NCBI RefSeq assembly: GCF_034702125.1
Contig: NW_026945786.1
Span: forward strand, 99,501 to 163,500
Length of the DNA: 64,000 nucleotides
DNA from: Engraulis encrasicolus
Lineage: Eukaryota > Chordata > Actinopteri > Clupeiformes > Engraulidae
Direction of reading: 5' to 3'
This document shows positions 10,887-22,846 of this stretch, in pieces (position 1 is the first letter of the stretch; each line of letters opens with the position of its first letter). Both the position numbers and the translations under genes were made by a program. The notes beneath the pieces were generated by a model. It did no database searches and was not told the DNA's origin. It saw nothing but the letters and a program-made list of their open reading frames with translations.

Positions 10887-12598
10887 CAGTATTTCTCGAT
10901 TGGTTTTGTACATTTCTCGAATCTCTCTCGCAATTTGCAAAACATAATATTCATTCTCAAAACAGCTTTAACAAATGGCAAAACACCGTGGATGACCTGC
11001 AAAACCGAGTCTCTTGCTCAAAACCCAAGTTTTTGTGTCAATGAACGTATCAGTGCCAGCAGAATGGTTAGTCATTGTGCCATAGTGTGGTCCGTGTATG
11101 GACAAACTAGTCAAATCGATTTGTCATGTTGTCAATTGAATAGTACACTCTTGAGGATCTTTTCTGAAGCTAAATGTTGTTTAGATTGGATGGGAAATGT
11201 TGTAAATTGGACTTTCTATTACATTGATCAGATAAGATTGTCCTAGATATACATTTAGACTATGACCTATTTATTGACAGGTTTTCTCATGGCAAAATAG
11301 GAAAAATAGCAAACTCTGGTTGAGGTGTCAAAATGCGCCCTCTACCATCCCTTTTTTACTTGTCTTGCAAGCCCATGTGAAAAAAATTTAGAACTGTAAA
11401 GCAAAATAAATTTGAAACAATACACTGATACTGTATAAGGTGCACTTACACTTACTGTCTTGTGAAATTCTAGGGAAATATTGTAATTTTGCGTGGAGCC
11501 TGGATGACAAATAAACATACTTTTCAGAATAACGTATGATTTTCTAACAGAAATCATCTGGTACATCAGCAGTCGCTTAAGGACTTGCCAATAAAGTTAC
11601 TCTAAGCTTTCATTATACAAAATACTGAAATAACCCTTATTTGTATGCACTATGGTGTTGACACATTATGGTTGTGACATAGGTGGTCTTCCTAAAAAAA
11701 CATTGATAAAATCAAATATTAAATGTGACCTTAACAGAACAGTGTCTCCATGGCATGTATACCAAACAGGAAGTAGTACCAGGCTGCTTAGAGTGTGAGC
11801 TGACCACAATAATGGCAGATTTTTTTGTATTAAAAAAAAAAAATCTTACGGTGTTGACAAAAAGTCCAGACACATGTTCAATAGTTTGTATATATAAAAC
11901 ATTGTACATACATGTAGTTTGATTAATTATCCAAAATACTTGATGACAGTAGCTATGATGTTTGTTATATTTCATTTTAACCAATTATTATGGTATTGTC
12001 AAATTCTAAATCTTGCTTTCGGACATGGGGTTTTGAAGGTACTGATGACACACTGCAACGTGTAAAATAAAAAAAATAAAACTATATAAATATGAAATCA
12101 TATTTTAGTGTACAAAACTTCTTCTTCTATCATTCCAGCTAATTTTGTTGCAATTTTTAATTACATTTTAAGCACAAACATGAGTTTTATCTCCCGGACA
12201 TGTTTTGTCCCATCTCTCAAGAATCCCTGATATATAGATAAAAATCCAATGGAAATTATACAGTGCATATCACATTATGACAGCTTGGTAAGTCATTTTG
12301 CATGTCAAGACTTAAACTATGACATAGGCCTAAATGTTTAGGGGGGTGAGATAGTTTTGTGTATTCAGTGACAATGCGTTTTGAGTGATATGACAAAAGC
12401 AATTGATAATGTAAGAAAACACTGAGAATTGTACACAACCATCTGCATGGTGATGAAAGCATTTGCTAAATGCTGAAAACTATGAGAAACATATTTTACC
12501 ATGTGCACAGATAACAGCAGGAAGTCACAATTGAACGAGAAGTTTTGAAAATGATTATTCTGTTGAAAAAAATGTACAAAACCAATTGAGAAANACTG
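10887..12598. mobile_element. Mariner-type non-autonomous element
   Basis: TA at 10885-10886 and 12599-12600 flank inverted ends CAGTATTTCTCGATTGG and CCAATTGAGAAANACTG. The homology continues through TTTTGTACATTT. The 1.7-kb interior is AT-rich and has no transposase motif. The TA duplication and length fit a Tc1/mariner derivative. An N at 12594 lies inside the right end. Confidence 0.7.
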
Positions 12599-13810
12599 TA
12601 CTTGTCTTGCAAGCCCAAGTGAAAAAAAAATCTAGAACTGTAAAAATTTGAAACAATACACTGATACTGTATAAAGTGCACTTACTGTCTTGTGAAATTC
12701 TAGGGAAATATTGTAATTTTGCATGGAGCGTAATTATAAAGGGCACATGAGGCATAGAGTAATGTAATGCAGTTAAGTGCCTATTGTTGTATTGCATGCC
12801 TGTTTTCTCTATCCCTTCTATTGCCTTTGATTAGAGAGAGTCAATATTTACCTATAAGCAATTTACCAATTCAGATCACATTTATAGACAAAAATCCAAT
12901 GGAAATTATACAGTGCTTATCACATTATGACAGCTTGGTAAGTCATTTTGCATGTCAAGACTTAACCCTATCCAGACGGGGGGGGGGGTGGGGGGTAAAA
13001 GTGCCCGCACCAACTTTGATGTCGTATAATTCCTTAACGACTTAAGCTATGACTACGAAACTTGGTGACTTTTCCTAAAATTTAGTTGGCTACAGTTTAG
13101 TACCAAAAGATTGTGTTTATCATTTTTGCCGTTGCCATGGCAACAGTTTTCTGACAGGTATGTCCGACCGAAAATCACTGATCTAAGTCTCATTATTGTT
13201 CCTTTTTCATATTTTTTTGTTATTTCCATTAGCATCAGACAGCTTTGTGAGCATCAAAGTGGTCTGAAGCATATAATCATTAAAATTTAAGTGCATTACC
13301 TAAATTTGATGGAAAATACATTATGGCGAGATTTTGGGCATTATAATCAGATGATGTCATAATGACGTCATAATACCAGATAATGACACAAAAATGATGT
13401 CATTCATAGATGTCCATATGTAGATAATCTCCCCAAAGGTTGGTGGTCATACCGCATTCTGTTTATGAGTTATGAGGGGGGGGTCAAAAGAGCCCCCCCC
13501 AGGCTCAGGAATGCCAAAAAAGCCCAGTCTGAATAGGGTTAAACTATGACATATGGCCTAAATGTTTTGGGGGTGAGATAGTTTCATGCATTCAGTGACA
13601 AAGCTTTTTGAGTGATATGACAAAAGCAATTGATAATGTACGAAATAACTGAGAATTGTACACAACCATGGCATGGTGGATTAGAGCATTTGCTATATGC
13701 CGAAAACAATGAGAAACTGATTTGACCATGTGCAGAGGTAACACCAGGAAGTCACAATTGAACAAAGACTTTTGAGAATCATTGTTCTGTTGTGAGAAAA
13801 GCTGTAAGTT
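11345..13810. repeat. Local direct duplications around the mariner element
   Basis: The stretch 12235-12560 (AATCCAATGGAAATTATACAG..., ...GACAGCTTGGTAAGTC, ...CACAACCAT) recurs at 12890-12965 plus 13543-13800. The stretch 11350-11500 (CTTGTCTTGCAAGCCCA...) recurs at 12600-12735. This is segmental duplication of element sequence. The second copy was later split by the piggyBac-like MITE. Confidence 0.75.
12966..13538. mobile_element. piggyBac-like MITE with local empty-site paralogue
   Basis: TTAA at 12962-12965 and 13539-13542 flank CCCTATCCAGAC and GTCTGAATAGGG ends. CCCT ends with TTAA duplication are the piggyBac signature. The homologous duplicate at 12310-12325 reads CAAGACTTAAACTATGACAT without the insert, so the unoccupied site is seen directly. 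The interior includes G-runs and GTCATAATGACGTCATAAT but no frame. Confidence 0.85.
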
Positions 13811-13862
13811 TAAAAACATGGGAGCACAGACCCACACGTTTCAGCGCAAGCCTTCTTCAGGG

Positions 13863-14075
13863 TACTGCTCAAACAGGAATTCCAAATGATATACATCTGC
13901 CCAGCACAGGTAGGAAGTCACATGAACCATTTCCCAGGTAAACATTACATGAAAGGGCCACTAGGTGGACACGCAGGTGTCAAAAGCCAGTAAATGGCCG
14001 GGTTGAAATGGTTCATGTGACTTCCTACCTGTGCTGGGCAGATGTATATCATTTGGAATTCCTGTTTGAGCAGTA
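13863..14075. repeat. 71-bp inverted repeat hairpin
   Basis: Arms 13863-13933 and 14005-14075 are complementary from TACTGCTCAAACAGG inward to CATGAACCATTTC, with a 71-bp spacer containing GGGCCACTAGGTGGACACG. It could be a small foldback element. It abuts the target duplication of the hAT element that begins at 14084. Confidence 0.8.
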
Positions 14076-15249
14076 TCCTTAAGCATGGCCGTAGCTACAT
14101 TTGAGGTTAGCGAGGTCCGGACCTCGCTCATTTCGTCCGAGATTTTTTTTTTTTGAACGCCAAATATGCCCAAATGAATCAAACATACAAAACTCAAAAC
14201 CTCCATGAAACTTGCTTTGCAAATAGTAATTAAAATCCATGGTCTATGGGTTCTTTTTTGCCTTTGTGTTCCGTTTGTGCAAGTAATTAATCAATAGAGA
14301 GATAGCAGCCTGCACAGTAATGCACAATCACGAACGTGGCCATTAAGCCTGCCCACGCTGCGCTTGGGCGCTTGAGACGTAGGTCTCCTATAAAGCCAAC
14401 CGTTTTAAAACAGTGCCCTATATCAGTAGGCAGATGTCTTTCACAACTTTGTGAAACCGTTTGATAACTGAGTCATTATTTGAAAGAACCAGCCATTTAA
14501 TTGTAAATCGGAAGGTCTGTAATAAGCGACAGAAAATGAAGTCACCAGAGCGTCTTCAGATGTGGATTTTTACCTGCTTATTTGGTCAAGTGGCACTATT
14601 AACGTTTCGAGTTGTCATGACTTCTTCAGAGTCAATCACAGTAAAAATGTCCACATCTGAAGATGCTCCGGTGTCCTCTGTTTGCACTAGCCTACTATAG
14701 TCTTTTCCCATGCAAATGAACAAGCGCGCTTTGTGCGCGCGAGTGGTGCGACTCGTGGAAGAGAACGCAATTCAGACATCAAACAAGCTTGCTTGAGACA
14801 CAGGTCGCCAACATGGAGCCACAGTTTTAAAACAGTAGCATAGGCTTATGCATAAGGAGTTATGAGTAGGCTATCGTCTTTGACAACGTTGCCATTTGAT
14901 AACTAAGTCACTATCTGTCAGAAGCCGTCATTTGGTTTTAGATAGGCTAGTGGAAAAAAAGACCAACTGACACCATCAGCTGCATAAAATAGCCAATAAA
15001 CATTCAAACTTAACCTCCGCTAAAAGCAGGCTGTCAGATCAAAGTAATTTGATTGTAAATTGGAAGGGGTTATTCTTTCGCTTTTGCGTGTGCAGAAATA
15101 ATAATTAAAAAATAACAAGCGTGCATGTGACGCGAGGAAAATAATGTTCAGCTGACAAGACGTTCGTTTTATAACAGTAGGCTACTCCACTCCACAACAA
15201 CAGTATAGCCTACTGCATTACACCACGCCACAGTCCTAACTTTAGTCTA

Positions 15250-16844
15250 CAGTGAGGAGAATAAGTATTTGATCCCTTGCTGATTTTGTTGGTTTGCCCA
15301 CTAATAAAGACATGATCAGTCTTTAATGTTAATGATAATATGTATTCTAATGTGGAGAGACAGAATATCAAAAAGAAAATCCAGAAATTAACTCTAAAGA
15401 ATATATAATAATTTATTTACATTTAATTGAGGGAAATAAGTATTTGATCCCCTGCCAACCATTAAGAGTTCTGATTCCGCAGATCAAATGGCACTTCCAA
15501 TCAACTTGTTATCTGAATTGAACACACCTGTTAATAGTAACCTGCACAAAAGACACATTGAATCTGCAGAATCAGTCCATAGAATCAGTCAATCAATCAA
15601 ACTAAACTCGCCAACATGGGACAGACCAAAAAGCTGTCAAAGGATGTCAGGGACAAGATTTTAGAACTCAACAAGGCTGAAATGGGCTCCTGGATATTAA
15701 AGAGCAAACTGTTGGTGCATTTCTTCCCAATTTTAGGACATACAAAATGATCATCAATCATCAATCTGAGGCCTGTCTCTGGTTCCATACAAGATTTGAC
15801 CTTGTGGGAATTTAATAACCAGAAAAAAGGAGATAAAGCACCTTAAAACTGTATGGGAGGAGCTAGGAAATGATCTCAAGGCAGCTGGGACCTCAATCAC
15901 TAAGAAAACTATTGGAAACACTTGATACCACAGAGGATTAAAATCCTGCAGTGCATGTATGGTACCCCGGCTTCAGAAGGAACCTGTTCAGCTCACCTGA
16001 GGTTTGCCAATGAACATCAAACTGGATTAGGATATGATTGGGAGGTGCTGGAATCAGATGACACCAAAATCAAACTGTTTGGCATTAACACAACTCGATG
16101 TGTTTGGAGGAAGAGAAATGCTGCCTATGATCCCAAGAACAACACCTTCTCCAACATCATAAATGAAAGTGGTAACATTATGTTTTGAGGTTGTTTGTCT
16201 GGCCAAGACACAGGACAACTTCACATCGTCAAGAAATGGATGGAAGGAGACATGTAAACGTACAATGCTGCATGCCAACCTCTTTCCCACCACCACTAGA
16301 CTGAAGGTGGGTCATGGATTGGCCTCCCAATATGATAATAAACCATAACATACAGCCCAAGCAACGAAGGAGTAGCTCAAGCAGAAGCATATTAAGGTTG
16401 TGAAGTGGCCTAGACAGTTTCCAAACATTAACCCTATACTAATCCTGTGAAGGGAACAGAAGCTCCCATTTGGCAAGCTACAGTCATACAACTTAAGTGA
16501 TTTAGAGATGATCTGCAAAGAAAAGCGGACAAAAATCCTTTCTAATATATCCACAAACATTGTCATTAACTGAAAGAAACATCTGACCTCTGTATGAGAA
16601 AACAAGGGCTTTGCCACCAAGTAATTTTGTCTTCTTTGACTAGAGGGGTCAAATACTTATTTTCCTCAATGGAATACAAATCAATTAAAATATATTCTTC
16701 AAAGTCATTTTCTGTATTTTTTTTGATATTCTGTCTCTCTATATTAGAATACATTTTATCATTAATATTATAGAATGATCATGTCCTTATTAGTGGGCAA
16801 ACCAACAAAATCAGCAAGGGATCAAATACTTATTCTCCTCACTG
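15250..16844 (+). mobile_element. Full-length degenerate Tc1 element
   Basis: TA at 15248-15249 and 16845-16846 flank CAGTGAGGAGAATAAGTA and its complement. The inverted ends continue through TATTTGATCCC and CAACAAAATCAGCAAGG. At 1,595 bp it has the usual Tc1 length and, unlike the two other large Tc1 copies here, ordinary short ends. It sits inside the hAT element. Confidence 0.9.
15616..16600 (+). pseudogene. Tc1 transposase pseudogene
   Basis: A start at 15616 (MGQTKKLSKDVRDKILELNK) gives the N-terminal helix-turn-helix region of a Tc1 transposase. The DDE region appears in another frame near 15990-16190, with LESDDTKIKLFG matching the family's DESK-x-xLFG stretch and RCVWRKRN following it. 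Several stops and frameshifts separate the pieces. Not functional. Confidence 0.8.
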
Positions 16845-17765
16845 TATGTCAACTTCAAGAAATCATTTGGTAAGTGAAAATTGGCTACTGTTTGTTTTGC
16901 TGTACTACCGTTAAAATAGTATCCAAATGAAGAAGCATATTCGTGTGGAGATACTTCCAAACGAGGCAGGAGAGTCCGAAAATGCGACTGTATGAAAGAG
17001 AATGTCCGGGCACGTTTCATATCATGCATCTATAACATGGATTCAAAGCATGATGATAAATTCCTTAAACATGCAGCGCCACATTTCCTACAGACAAAGT
17101 AATATTCTGCATAGGCAAATTTGCACTTCTGGAAGCAATGGATTTTAAACATATAAAGGGAATTTAAATAAGCAGGGAATTTCGCACACCCTCAGCATCC
17201 CATGGTTTGGATAAAAACTCATTGAAGCAGATGCCCTTACAGGTGTCAAAAAAAGTTTACTCCAAAATAGTTTTTTTTCACCACAGAGATAGCTACCCCT
17301 TTACCTTTGGAGGAAAACAGCTTAAGTGTAATTCTCATTTGAAGAAGAAAATGTGAATGGCTGAGCAACTTGCCATCGGAGGATGCAGCTTACGCCTATT
17401 GTGCAACTTGGTCAAACGTAAGCTTCCTTACAAAGGGCTTTACTGACTGGAATGCTGTTTATGATAAAAGAGGAATGATACCAAAGCATAGCCACTCAAA
17501 GAGAAAAAGGCTGAGTTGGCTGAAAACATAACATATTTAGGCCTATTATAGGCCTACATGTTATGTACATGTTTACTATTTCACATTAGGCCTATATAGG
17601 CGTATAGCCTATAGAAGGGGCCTATATTTTATTATTATTTTCATAATTTATTTTTTTCTTATTTTTTATTTTTTTAAATACATTTTTAATACATATTTTG
17701 AAATGTTTTGCGCATCATGGACCTCGTCTACTTCACATGGCTGGCTACGGCTACATGTCCTTAAG

Positions 17766-18042
17766 TATGGGAGTGTTGTTGTTATACACATTAAACATGG
17801 GCCGAGCTCGTTCACAGCCTGTAAATGACATCATACTTTATGGCAAGTCACAGCAGGCTACGTTGTCCAGTCAATGTTTTACAGAAATATAGACATTGGA
17901 CCTTGTATCTAATAAACACTCTCTGCTTCTATGGGTTGAAGTTAATTCATATTCTTTCTCAAGTGCTATTAGAGTACTTGTATCAGAATGTTTGAATAAG
18001 CTATAATAGGTAAATCCAAAAGTGTAATATCCATATCCATAC
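17766..18042. other. Intron 1 of TRIM locus C, no other feature
   Basis: Sequence between the hAT element and the exon 1 donor. The donor is GTATGGATATGG on the minus strand. Nothing else is recognised. Confidence 0.4.
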
Positions 18043-18627
18043 CTTTTTATGACTCCACTCTGCTGTAGCCATAATCGTGTCATGGCCTTTATGATCGTCC
18101 ATGGTACACAGATAGCAGACGCAACTCTGGTCGGTGCGGCAGAATATTTCTAAAACCTTCTTATGATGGGGACAGATCCTCTCCTGTAGCTGGCCTGTGG
18201 CATCAACGATGGTGTGATATTCACCATGAAGTTCATTGTGAGTTTTTAAATGAGTGTCACAGAAAGACATCAGACACTCCAGACAGGACTTGACAGCTTT
18301 GAGTTTTCTACCAGTGCAGACATTGCACGGCACATCTCCAGGTCCAGCATAACAGCGAGCAGGAGCAGCAGCTTGGATGTTGGTCTTCCTGAACTTATCC
18401 ACCATTTCAGCCATCAGATGGTTTTTATGGAGGACAGGCCTGGAGTCGAAGGTGTGATTGCAGAGGGGACAGCTGTATTCTCCTTTCCCATCCTCCTGAT
18501 CCCAGCAGCCCTTAATGCATCTCATACAGAAATTATGTCCACATAGAATAGTCACTGGATCCCTCAACAGCTCCAGGCAGACTGGACAAGTGAAGAAATA
18601 CTCCTCCAGAGAAGACACTGACGCCAT
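18043..18627 (-). CDS. TRIM locus C, RING/B-box exon 1, intact
   Basis: A 195-codon exon starts at ATG 18627 (MASVSSLEEYFFTCPVC) and ends at a GTATGG donor after the EWSHKK codons. Domains: a C3HC4 RING at about residues 14-58 (CPVC, CGHNFC, CPLC), a B-box1-like cysteine cluster (CNVC...CLEC...CDTH) around 105-140, and a B-box2 (CPHH...FCRTDQSC...C...HKGHD) around 155-187. TRIM proteins of this type are E3 ubiquitin ligases, and fish have large immune-linked expansions of them. No stop or frameshift is seen. ATG 18627 aligns with the start in locus D; the frame extends upstream without a better start. Downstream only exon 2 (10050-10145) is found, about 8 kb away behind a hAT and other insertions. 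Confidence 0.85.
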
Positions 18628-18699
18628 TTTGTAAATCTTCCTAACACACTGAGAAGCAGCAGCAGAGTGACAGCTGACTTCCTCAGAACACTGAGGAGA

Positions 18700-18748
18700 A
18701 GCCCAGGGAGGGTGGGGCTGGGGATTGGCCAATCAGGATCATTCTTAT
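18700..18748 (-). promoter_or_regulatory. Putative TRIM promoter with CCAAT box, locus C
   Basis: GGGAGGGTGGGG next to GGGATTGGCCAATCAGGA lies about 100 bp upstream of ATG 18627. The same block is present upstream of loci A (41090-41125) and D (60810-60850). CCAAT binds NF-Y, and the G-rich strand could bind Sp/KLF factors. Conservation among paralogues is the main evidence; use as a promoter is inferred. Confidence 0.5.
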
Positions 18749-18749
18749 C

Positions 18750-19320
18750 ATCAGGGAGCGTAAAGGTAGGAGCAGGTAGGGTGGATATGGGTGTGGTCAG
18801 GTTTCTATTCCTGCTTGTTAGAGGACGACGAGACAGTACATGTAAAACTGGTTAGACGAGTCATTTCAGTCGTGCGGAAAGACACAGAAATACTTTGAGA
18901 GGTAGGAACAACTTTGTCATGCTCTGCTGTACAGTACATTTGACAGAGTTAATTAAACACAGTACATTTGGCAGAGTTAATTCAACACTGAGAGATTAGG
19001 ACCAAACACACTCATGTGAGTCATGTTAACTCACTGTTAACTTCACTCTGAATATTCATTCAACACTTTGAGTGAAGTTTGACATCCTTCAATAAACTGT
19101 TTTTGAAGAGTTCAGATGGAGATCCTCTAAAAGCCATTTAAAAATGCAACAATTTATCCACTTTCTATGAAATACTTGGAAATTTAATCATTTTCCCCCT
19201 TTTTTTGCTTTGAAATAGAATGCACATGGATGCTTTGAAATAGAATTCACATGGGCGTTCCTTAAGCATTTTTGGTCATTAAAGTGCAATTTATTTGATT
19301 ACCTTTTACTGGTGTGCGTT
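18750..19320. other. Upstream flank of locus C, no gene
   Basis: Contains two close copies of ACAGTACATTTG[AG]CAGAGTTAATT near 18935-18985 and short AACAC-type motifs. No supported frame. Confidence 0.4.
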
Positions 19321-19322
19321 AT

Positions 19323-19523
<201 letters not shown>

Positions 19524-19597
19524 TTCTTAAGATGAATATGTCCTTCTGAAGATGACCAGTTGCGTACTGGCATAAATATAAGATATGCTGTGATGAG

Positions 19598-19652
19598 TCC
19601 CCATAGCTCAGTGAGGACCTCTAGTGGACAGGTAATGCAACAACGTGTGTGT
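19598..19652 (+). repeat. Dispersed segment paired with GT repeats
   Basis: GTCCCCATAGCTCAGTGA[GT]GACCTCTAGTGGACAGGTAATGC occurs here and at 63891-63935, each time next to GT microsatellites. A shared dispersed repeat is likely. Confidence 0.6.
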
Positions 19653-19714
19653 GTGCGTGCGTGCGTGCGTGGTATGCCGTTGAGGAGCTACAGTACACAT
19701 TGACCGTGGGCATT

Positions 19715-21660
19715 ATACACATTCATGGTGAGAGCTTAGTTTAGATTACAGGGTTGCAGGTTTGAGTCCTCCTTCTCCTGCAGGGGCAAGCAAAGAATCT
19801 CCTCACAAGTGGAACATTTATGCAGAAGTTACTTTAGTTGTTATTGACACACATTGAGTATACAACACCCCAAGACCCCTACACCAAACAAAAATCTCAA
19901 TTGCCCAGTTAGATAAATGTAATCACGATGACCAACAGTGTTGAATTTGAGTGGTATATCCAGCTGCATTTTGCAGCTAACCAATAACTGATTGACCACA
20001 CTGTTGCTAAGTTTTAGAACTTTAGCCATTGCTGTGTTCCAATCAATTGGGCCAGGAATGTGCATGTTTAGCTTCTGATATCGTGAGCTCAGAGCTGGCG
20101 ACTCTGCCCTTGAAGGTCACCCAGAAAACTTTGTTCTTGATCCCAGAAGTGTCCTTGGCCTCTTTTCTTTCCTTAGCGATAGGTGTTTTTATGATTCGTC
20201 ACTACTGTAGACGTGGGGACGCCATCTTCCCTAACTAAGATCATACTTGCATACGTGTAACCTGCTGACATGAGGAAGACGGTATAAAAAACGTTGCCAC
20301 CATTTTGTCAGCTATCGGTCGATTTGCCTGTCATTTGCCAGAGATAGGATGCTGCGTAGTTAGTGAGACGCTGTGAGACTTAGTCTCATTTTCATTTCTT
20401 TTTAATCTTTATTTTTCTTCCATTTTTACTTATTTTATTTTTCCTTTAATCTTTTTGTATTCTCACTTTTTCTGTAATAAATTGTATCCTGATTGATCCT
20501 TTTAATTACAAAGTCAAGACTTATTTTATTTTTGCAAGTGTTTCAACTAAAACACAACGCAGAGCATTCATCCTTCAATTTTTATTGGAGAAGAGAATTT
20601 TGGTAATGTCCAAAATCTAAACAGACAGATTTTAAATTCACTCTTCACAATTAAAATGACTCTCTTAAATGTAATTTTCACAAGTGGTACATTTATGGAG
20701 TAATAATTTCACAATTTAAGAGTTCAGAGGCAAAACCCCCTAAGTGCCTTTTCAGAAAATAATCTTAATTAATTTTTATTTAATACAAAGCTATCAGAAT
20801 TACATTTTTTTTATTTTTTTATTTATATAATGTTAGTTAGTTAGTTAGTTAGTTAGTTAGTGCTTTATTTGTCCCCGTGGGGCAATTGTTCTTGCATTTC
20901 ACTCGCTGGCACAATACACATAAGTGAGACATATAGCAGACAAGCACATATAACATAAAAACATGGAACACAGAAATTGGTATTCACACTAGCACACATT
21001 GGGTGGCTGCATACTACTTGAACTAATTTAGTGTTTTTATCGCTTGTATAATGTAATATAATGTAAAGTAATTGTGCTATGTAATATAACTATTTATATG
21101 CATTATCAAGTACATGAATGTAAACCAAACCAACAACCAGTTTCTTTAAAAATATAGAAGTGCAGGTCTTCAGAAATGGAGTTAGGGGTTTTTGCATCTG
21201 AACTCTTCATTTGGTATTTGACACCAGTTACTGTACAAAAGTAAAAGGCCACACATTGTGTTAAACACCACCAAGACCCATACAGCCTCTCTGGTGGTAA
21301 ATCTACTGTTCTGAAGTGCTTTTTTTGGAGCAATAATGTCATTATGTACTTTGTACATTAAAATTTGACACCGGTTACAATAGCAAAACAGCACCCCAGC
21401 ATCCCCATCCTTTAAAGTCACTCTTGATAAGTAAAGGGGAACTCCAGCAGTGCATTAGAGACTAAATTATTAAATTGTTTGGAAAAGACAAAAAGAGTTT
21501 TTTAGAGTCAACATGTTATACTATGCATAACTATGTTCATTAACGTAAAACAGCATCACCACTCCCATACCAACCCATAAATACTATGACATTTCAAATT
21601 GGCATGAATGTGAAAGGAAAAAAAACTCTAAAGCAATTTCTTCATTTGTGCATCAATTCA
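19715..21660. repeat. TRIM 3'-flank block, copy downstream of locus B
   Basis: 19715-19985 (CATTCATGGTGAGAGCTTAG..., CTCCTCACAAGTGGAAC...) and 20610-20720 match 51770-52080 downstream of locus D. 21415-21620 matches 52140-52325. Parts match 26760-26960 downstream of locus A. A roughly 600-bp insertion separates the first two segments. The head at 19750-19780 includes GGTTTGAGTCC, a B-box-like motif, so part may be SINE-derived. The position suggests that locus B once had a complete 3' end. Confidence 0.6.
20825..20990. repeat. (TTAG)n tract and probable LINE 3' fragment
   Basis: Seven or so TTAG units are followed by GCTTTATTTGTCCCCGTGGGGCAATTG...GCATTTCA, a type of sequence found at fish retroposon 3' ends. 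The family is not resolved. Confidence 0.5.
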
Positions 21661-21763
21661 ACTTTTATTATGCATCATGAATATAGGAACAGATAGTATT
21701 TCCAAAGCCATGAGAAAGAATTGCAACCATCTCCCAGCACACAATAAACCTGCCAATGACACT

Positions 21764-21907
<144 letters not shown>

Positions 21908-22131
21908 GCTATACGTGCAACGGGGAGGGGGGGTGCTCTTCAACATGGATGTGTGTGTGTGTGTGTATGAGTAAGTGTGTATGAATTGATCTGATGTAAT
22001 GACGTGTAAGTACTCTGCGCGTGTGTGTGTGTGTTGAGGTAAATGTAGAACGGTTGAAAGAATATATTGAAAGAATATGTGAGAAAGAATATGTTGAAAG
22101 AATATGTTTGCCAATACCACATTTGACCAAC

Positions 22132-22300
22132 CTGCAGCAGATATCTTGACTATTTCCTGCTTGAAGACTGACTCTAATTTCTCCTCCAGCTGCATCTTCA
22201 CTGCAGACACAGATTTCCTCAGGGGCTCAAAGAAGTGGCTTTGGCTGAAGGTCCTTCTGGTCACATCACGGCATGGATCACCAGTGATGGACACCATGTT
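22132..22300 (-). pseudogene. TRIM locus B, exon 4 (169 bp)
   Basis: Acceptor TTTCTGTGCAG and donor GTTGGTCAA bound the exon on the minus strand. It encodes NMVSITGDPCRDVTRR, a FFEPLRKSVSAVKMQLEEKL helix and ending EIVKISAA, the linker between coiled coil and SPRY. The exon itself is intact and joins exon 3 in phase 0, and it serves as a reference for the 7-bp deletion in locus A. It is listed as a pseudogene because exon 1 of this locus is broken. No 57-bp exon or SPRY exon is found downstream. Confidence 0.8.
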
Positions 22301-22354
22301 CTGCACAGAAACCATTGGTGGAAGAAAATTGTGTCAGTATCATTTCCAATCCCT

Positions 22355-22500
22355 CTCAAGATTCAAGATTCAAGATTTTTATTTGTCATGTGTTTCCTTG
22401 TGATGGCACAATTGGCAGTGAAATGGGGGTAGTAACTGCTCTGTGCTGTGTAGGATGGTAAAAAAGTAAAAAAATAAAATAAACAATAAAATAATAATTA
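22355..22500. repeat. Dispersed repeat tail
   Basis: TCAAGATTCAAGATTTTTATTTGTCATGTG followed by an A-rich tract resembles a retroposon 3' end common in fish. It lies in intron 3 of locus B. Confidence 0.4.
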
Positions 22501-22846
22501 AAAATGAATTGTCTTAATAATTTAAAAAGCGGATGGCTTAAGGAAAAAAAAAACTCTTGTTTAGTTTTGTGCCAGTCTCTCTGTTCTGCATTTCTGCAAT
22601 CTCAAGAGTGATTACGGTTACAACTAACATGGCTCTAGATTATTTCACTTTAATTTCAATTTATAATCCATAATAGTCATGGCTGAAGGGTTGGGATATT
22701 TAAATTACATTACTGTATTGATTAATCAATTACTGTGGGACTATTTCACATCACCTTTAACATGTTCTATTTAATGTCAAATTAAACATTTTCAAAACAT
22801 TACATGTAGGCGTGTATCATTTTAAACCTATCAAGATGTTATCTAC

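Larger units (their letters stand above)
14084..17757. mobile_element. hAT-type element, interrupted by Tc1
   Basis: The exact 8-bp repeat TCCTTAAG flanks the element at 14076-14083 and 17758-17765. The ends are inverted: CATGGCCGTAGC at the left and the complement of CATGTAGCCGTAGCC at the right, with GAGGTCC further in on both sides. The 8-bp duplication is typical of hAT elements. Without the nested Tc1 it is about 2.1 kb. Its body has internal diverged duplications (14370-14510 and 14790-14945) and an inverted pair near 14540-14571 and 14640-14673. No transposase frame survives. Confidence 0.8.

Noticed and set aside
18001..18042. Extension of the TRIM locus C reading frame past EWSHKK
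   Set aside because: Sequence after 18043 is intron; paralogues share the donor at the same codon.
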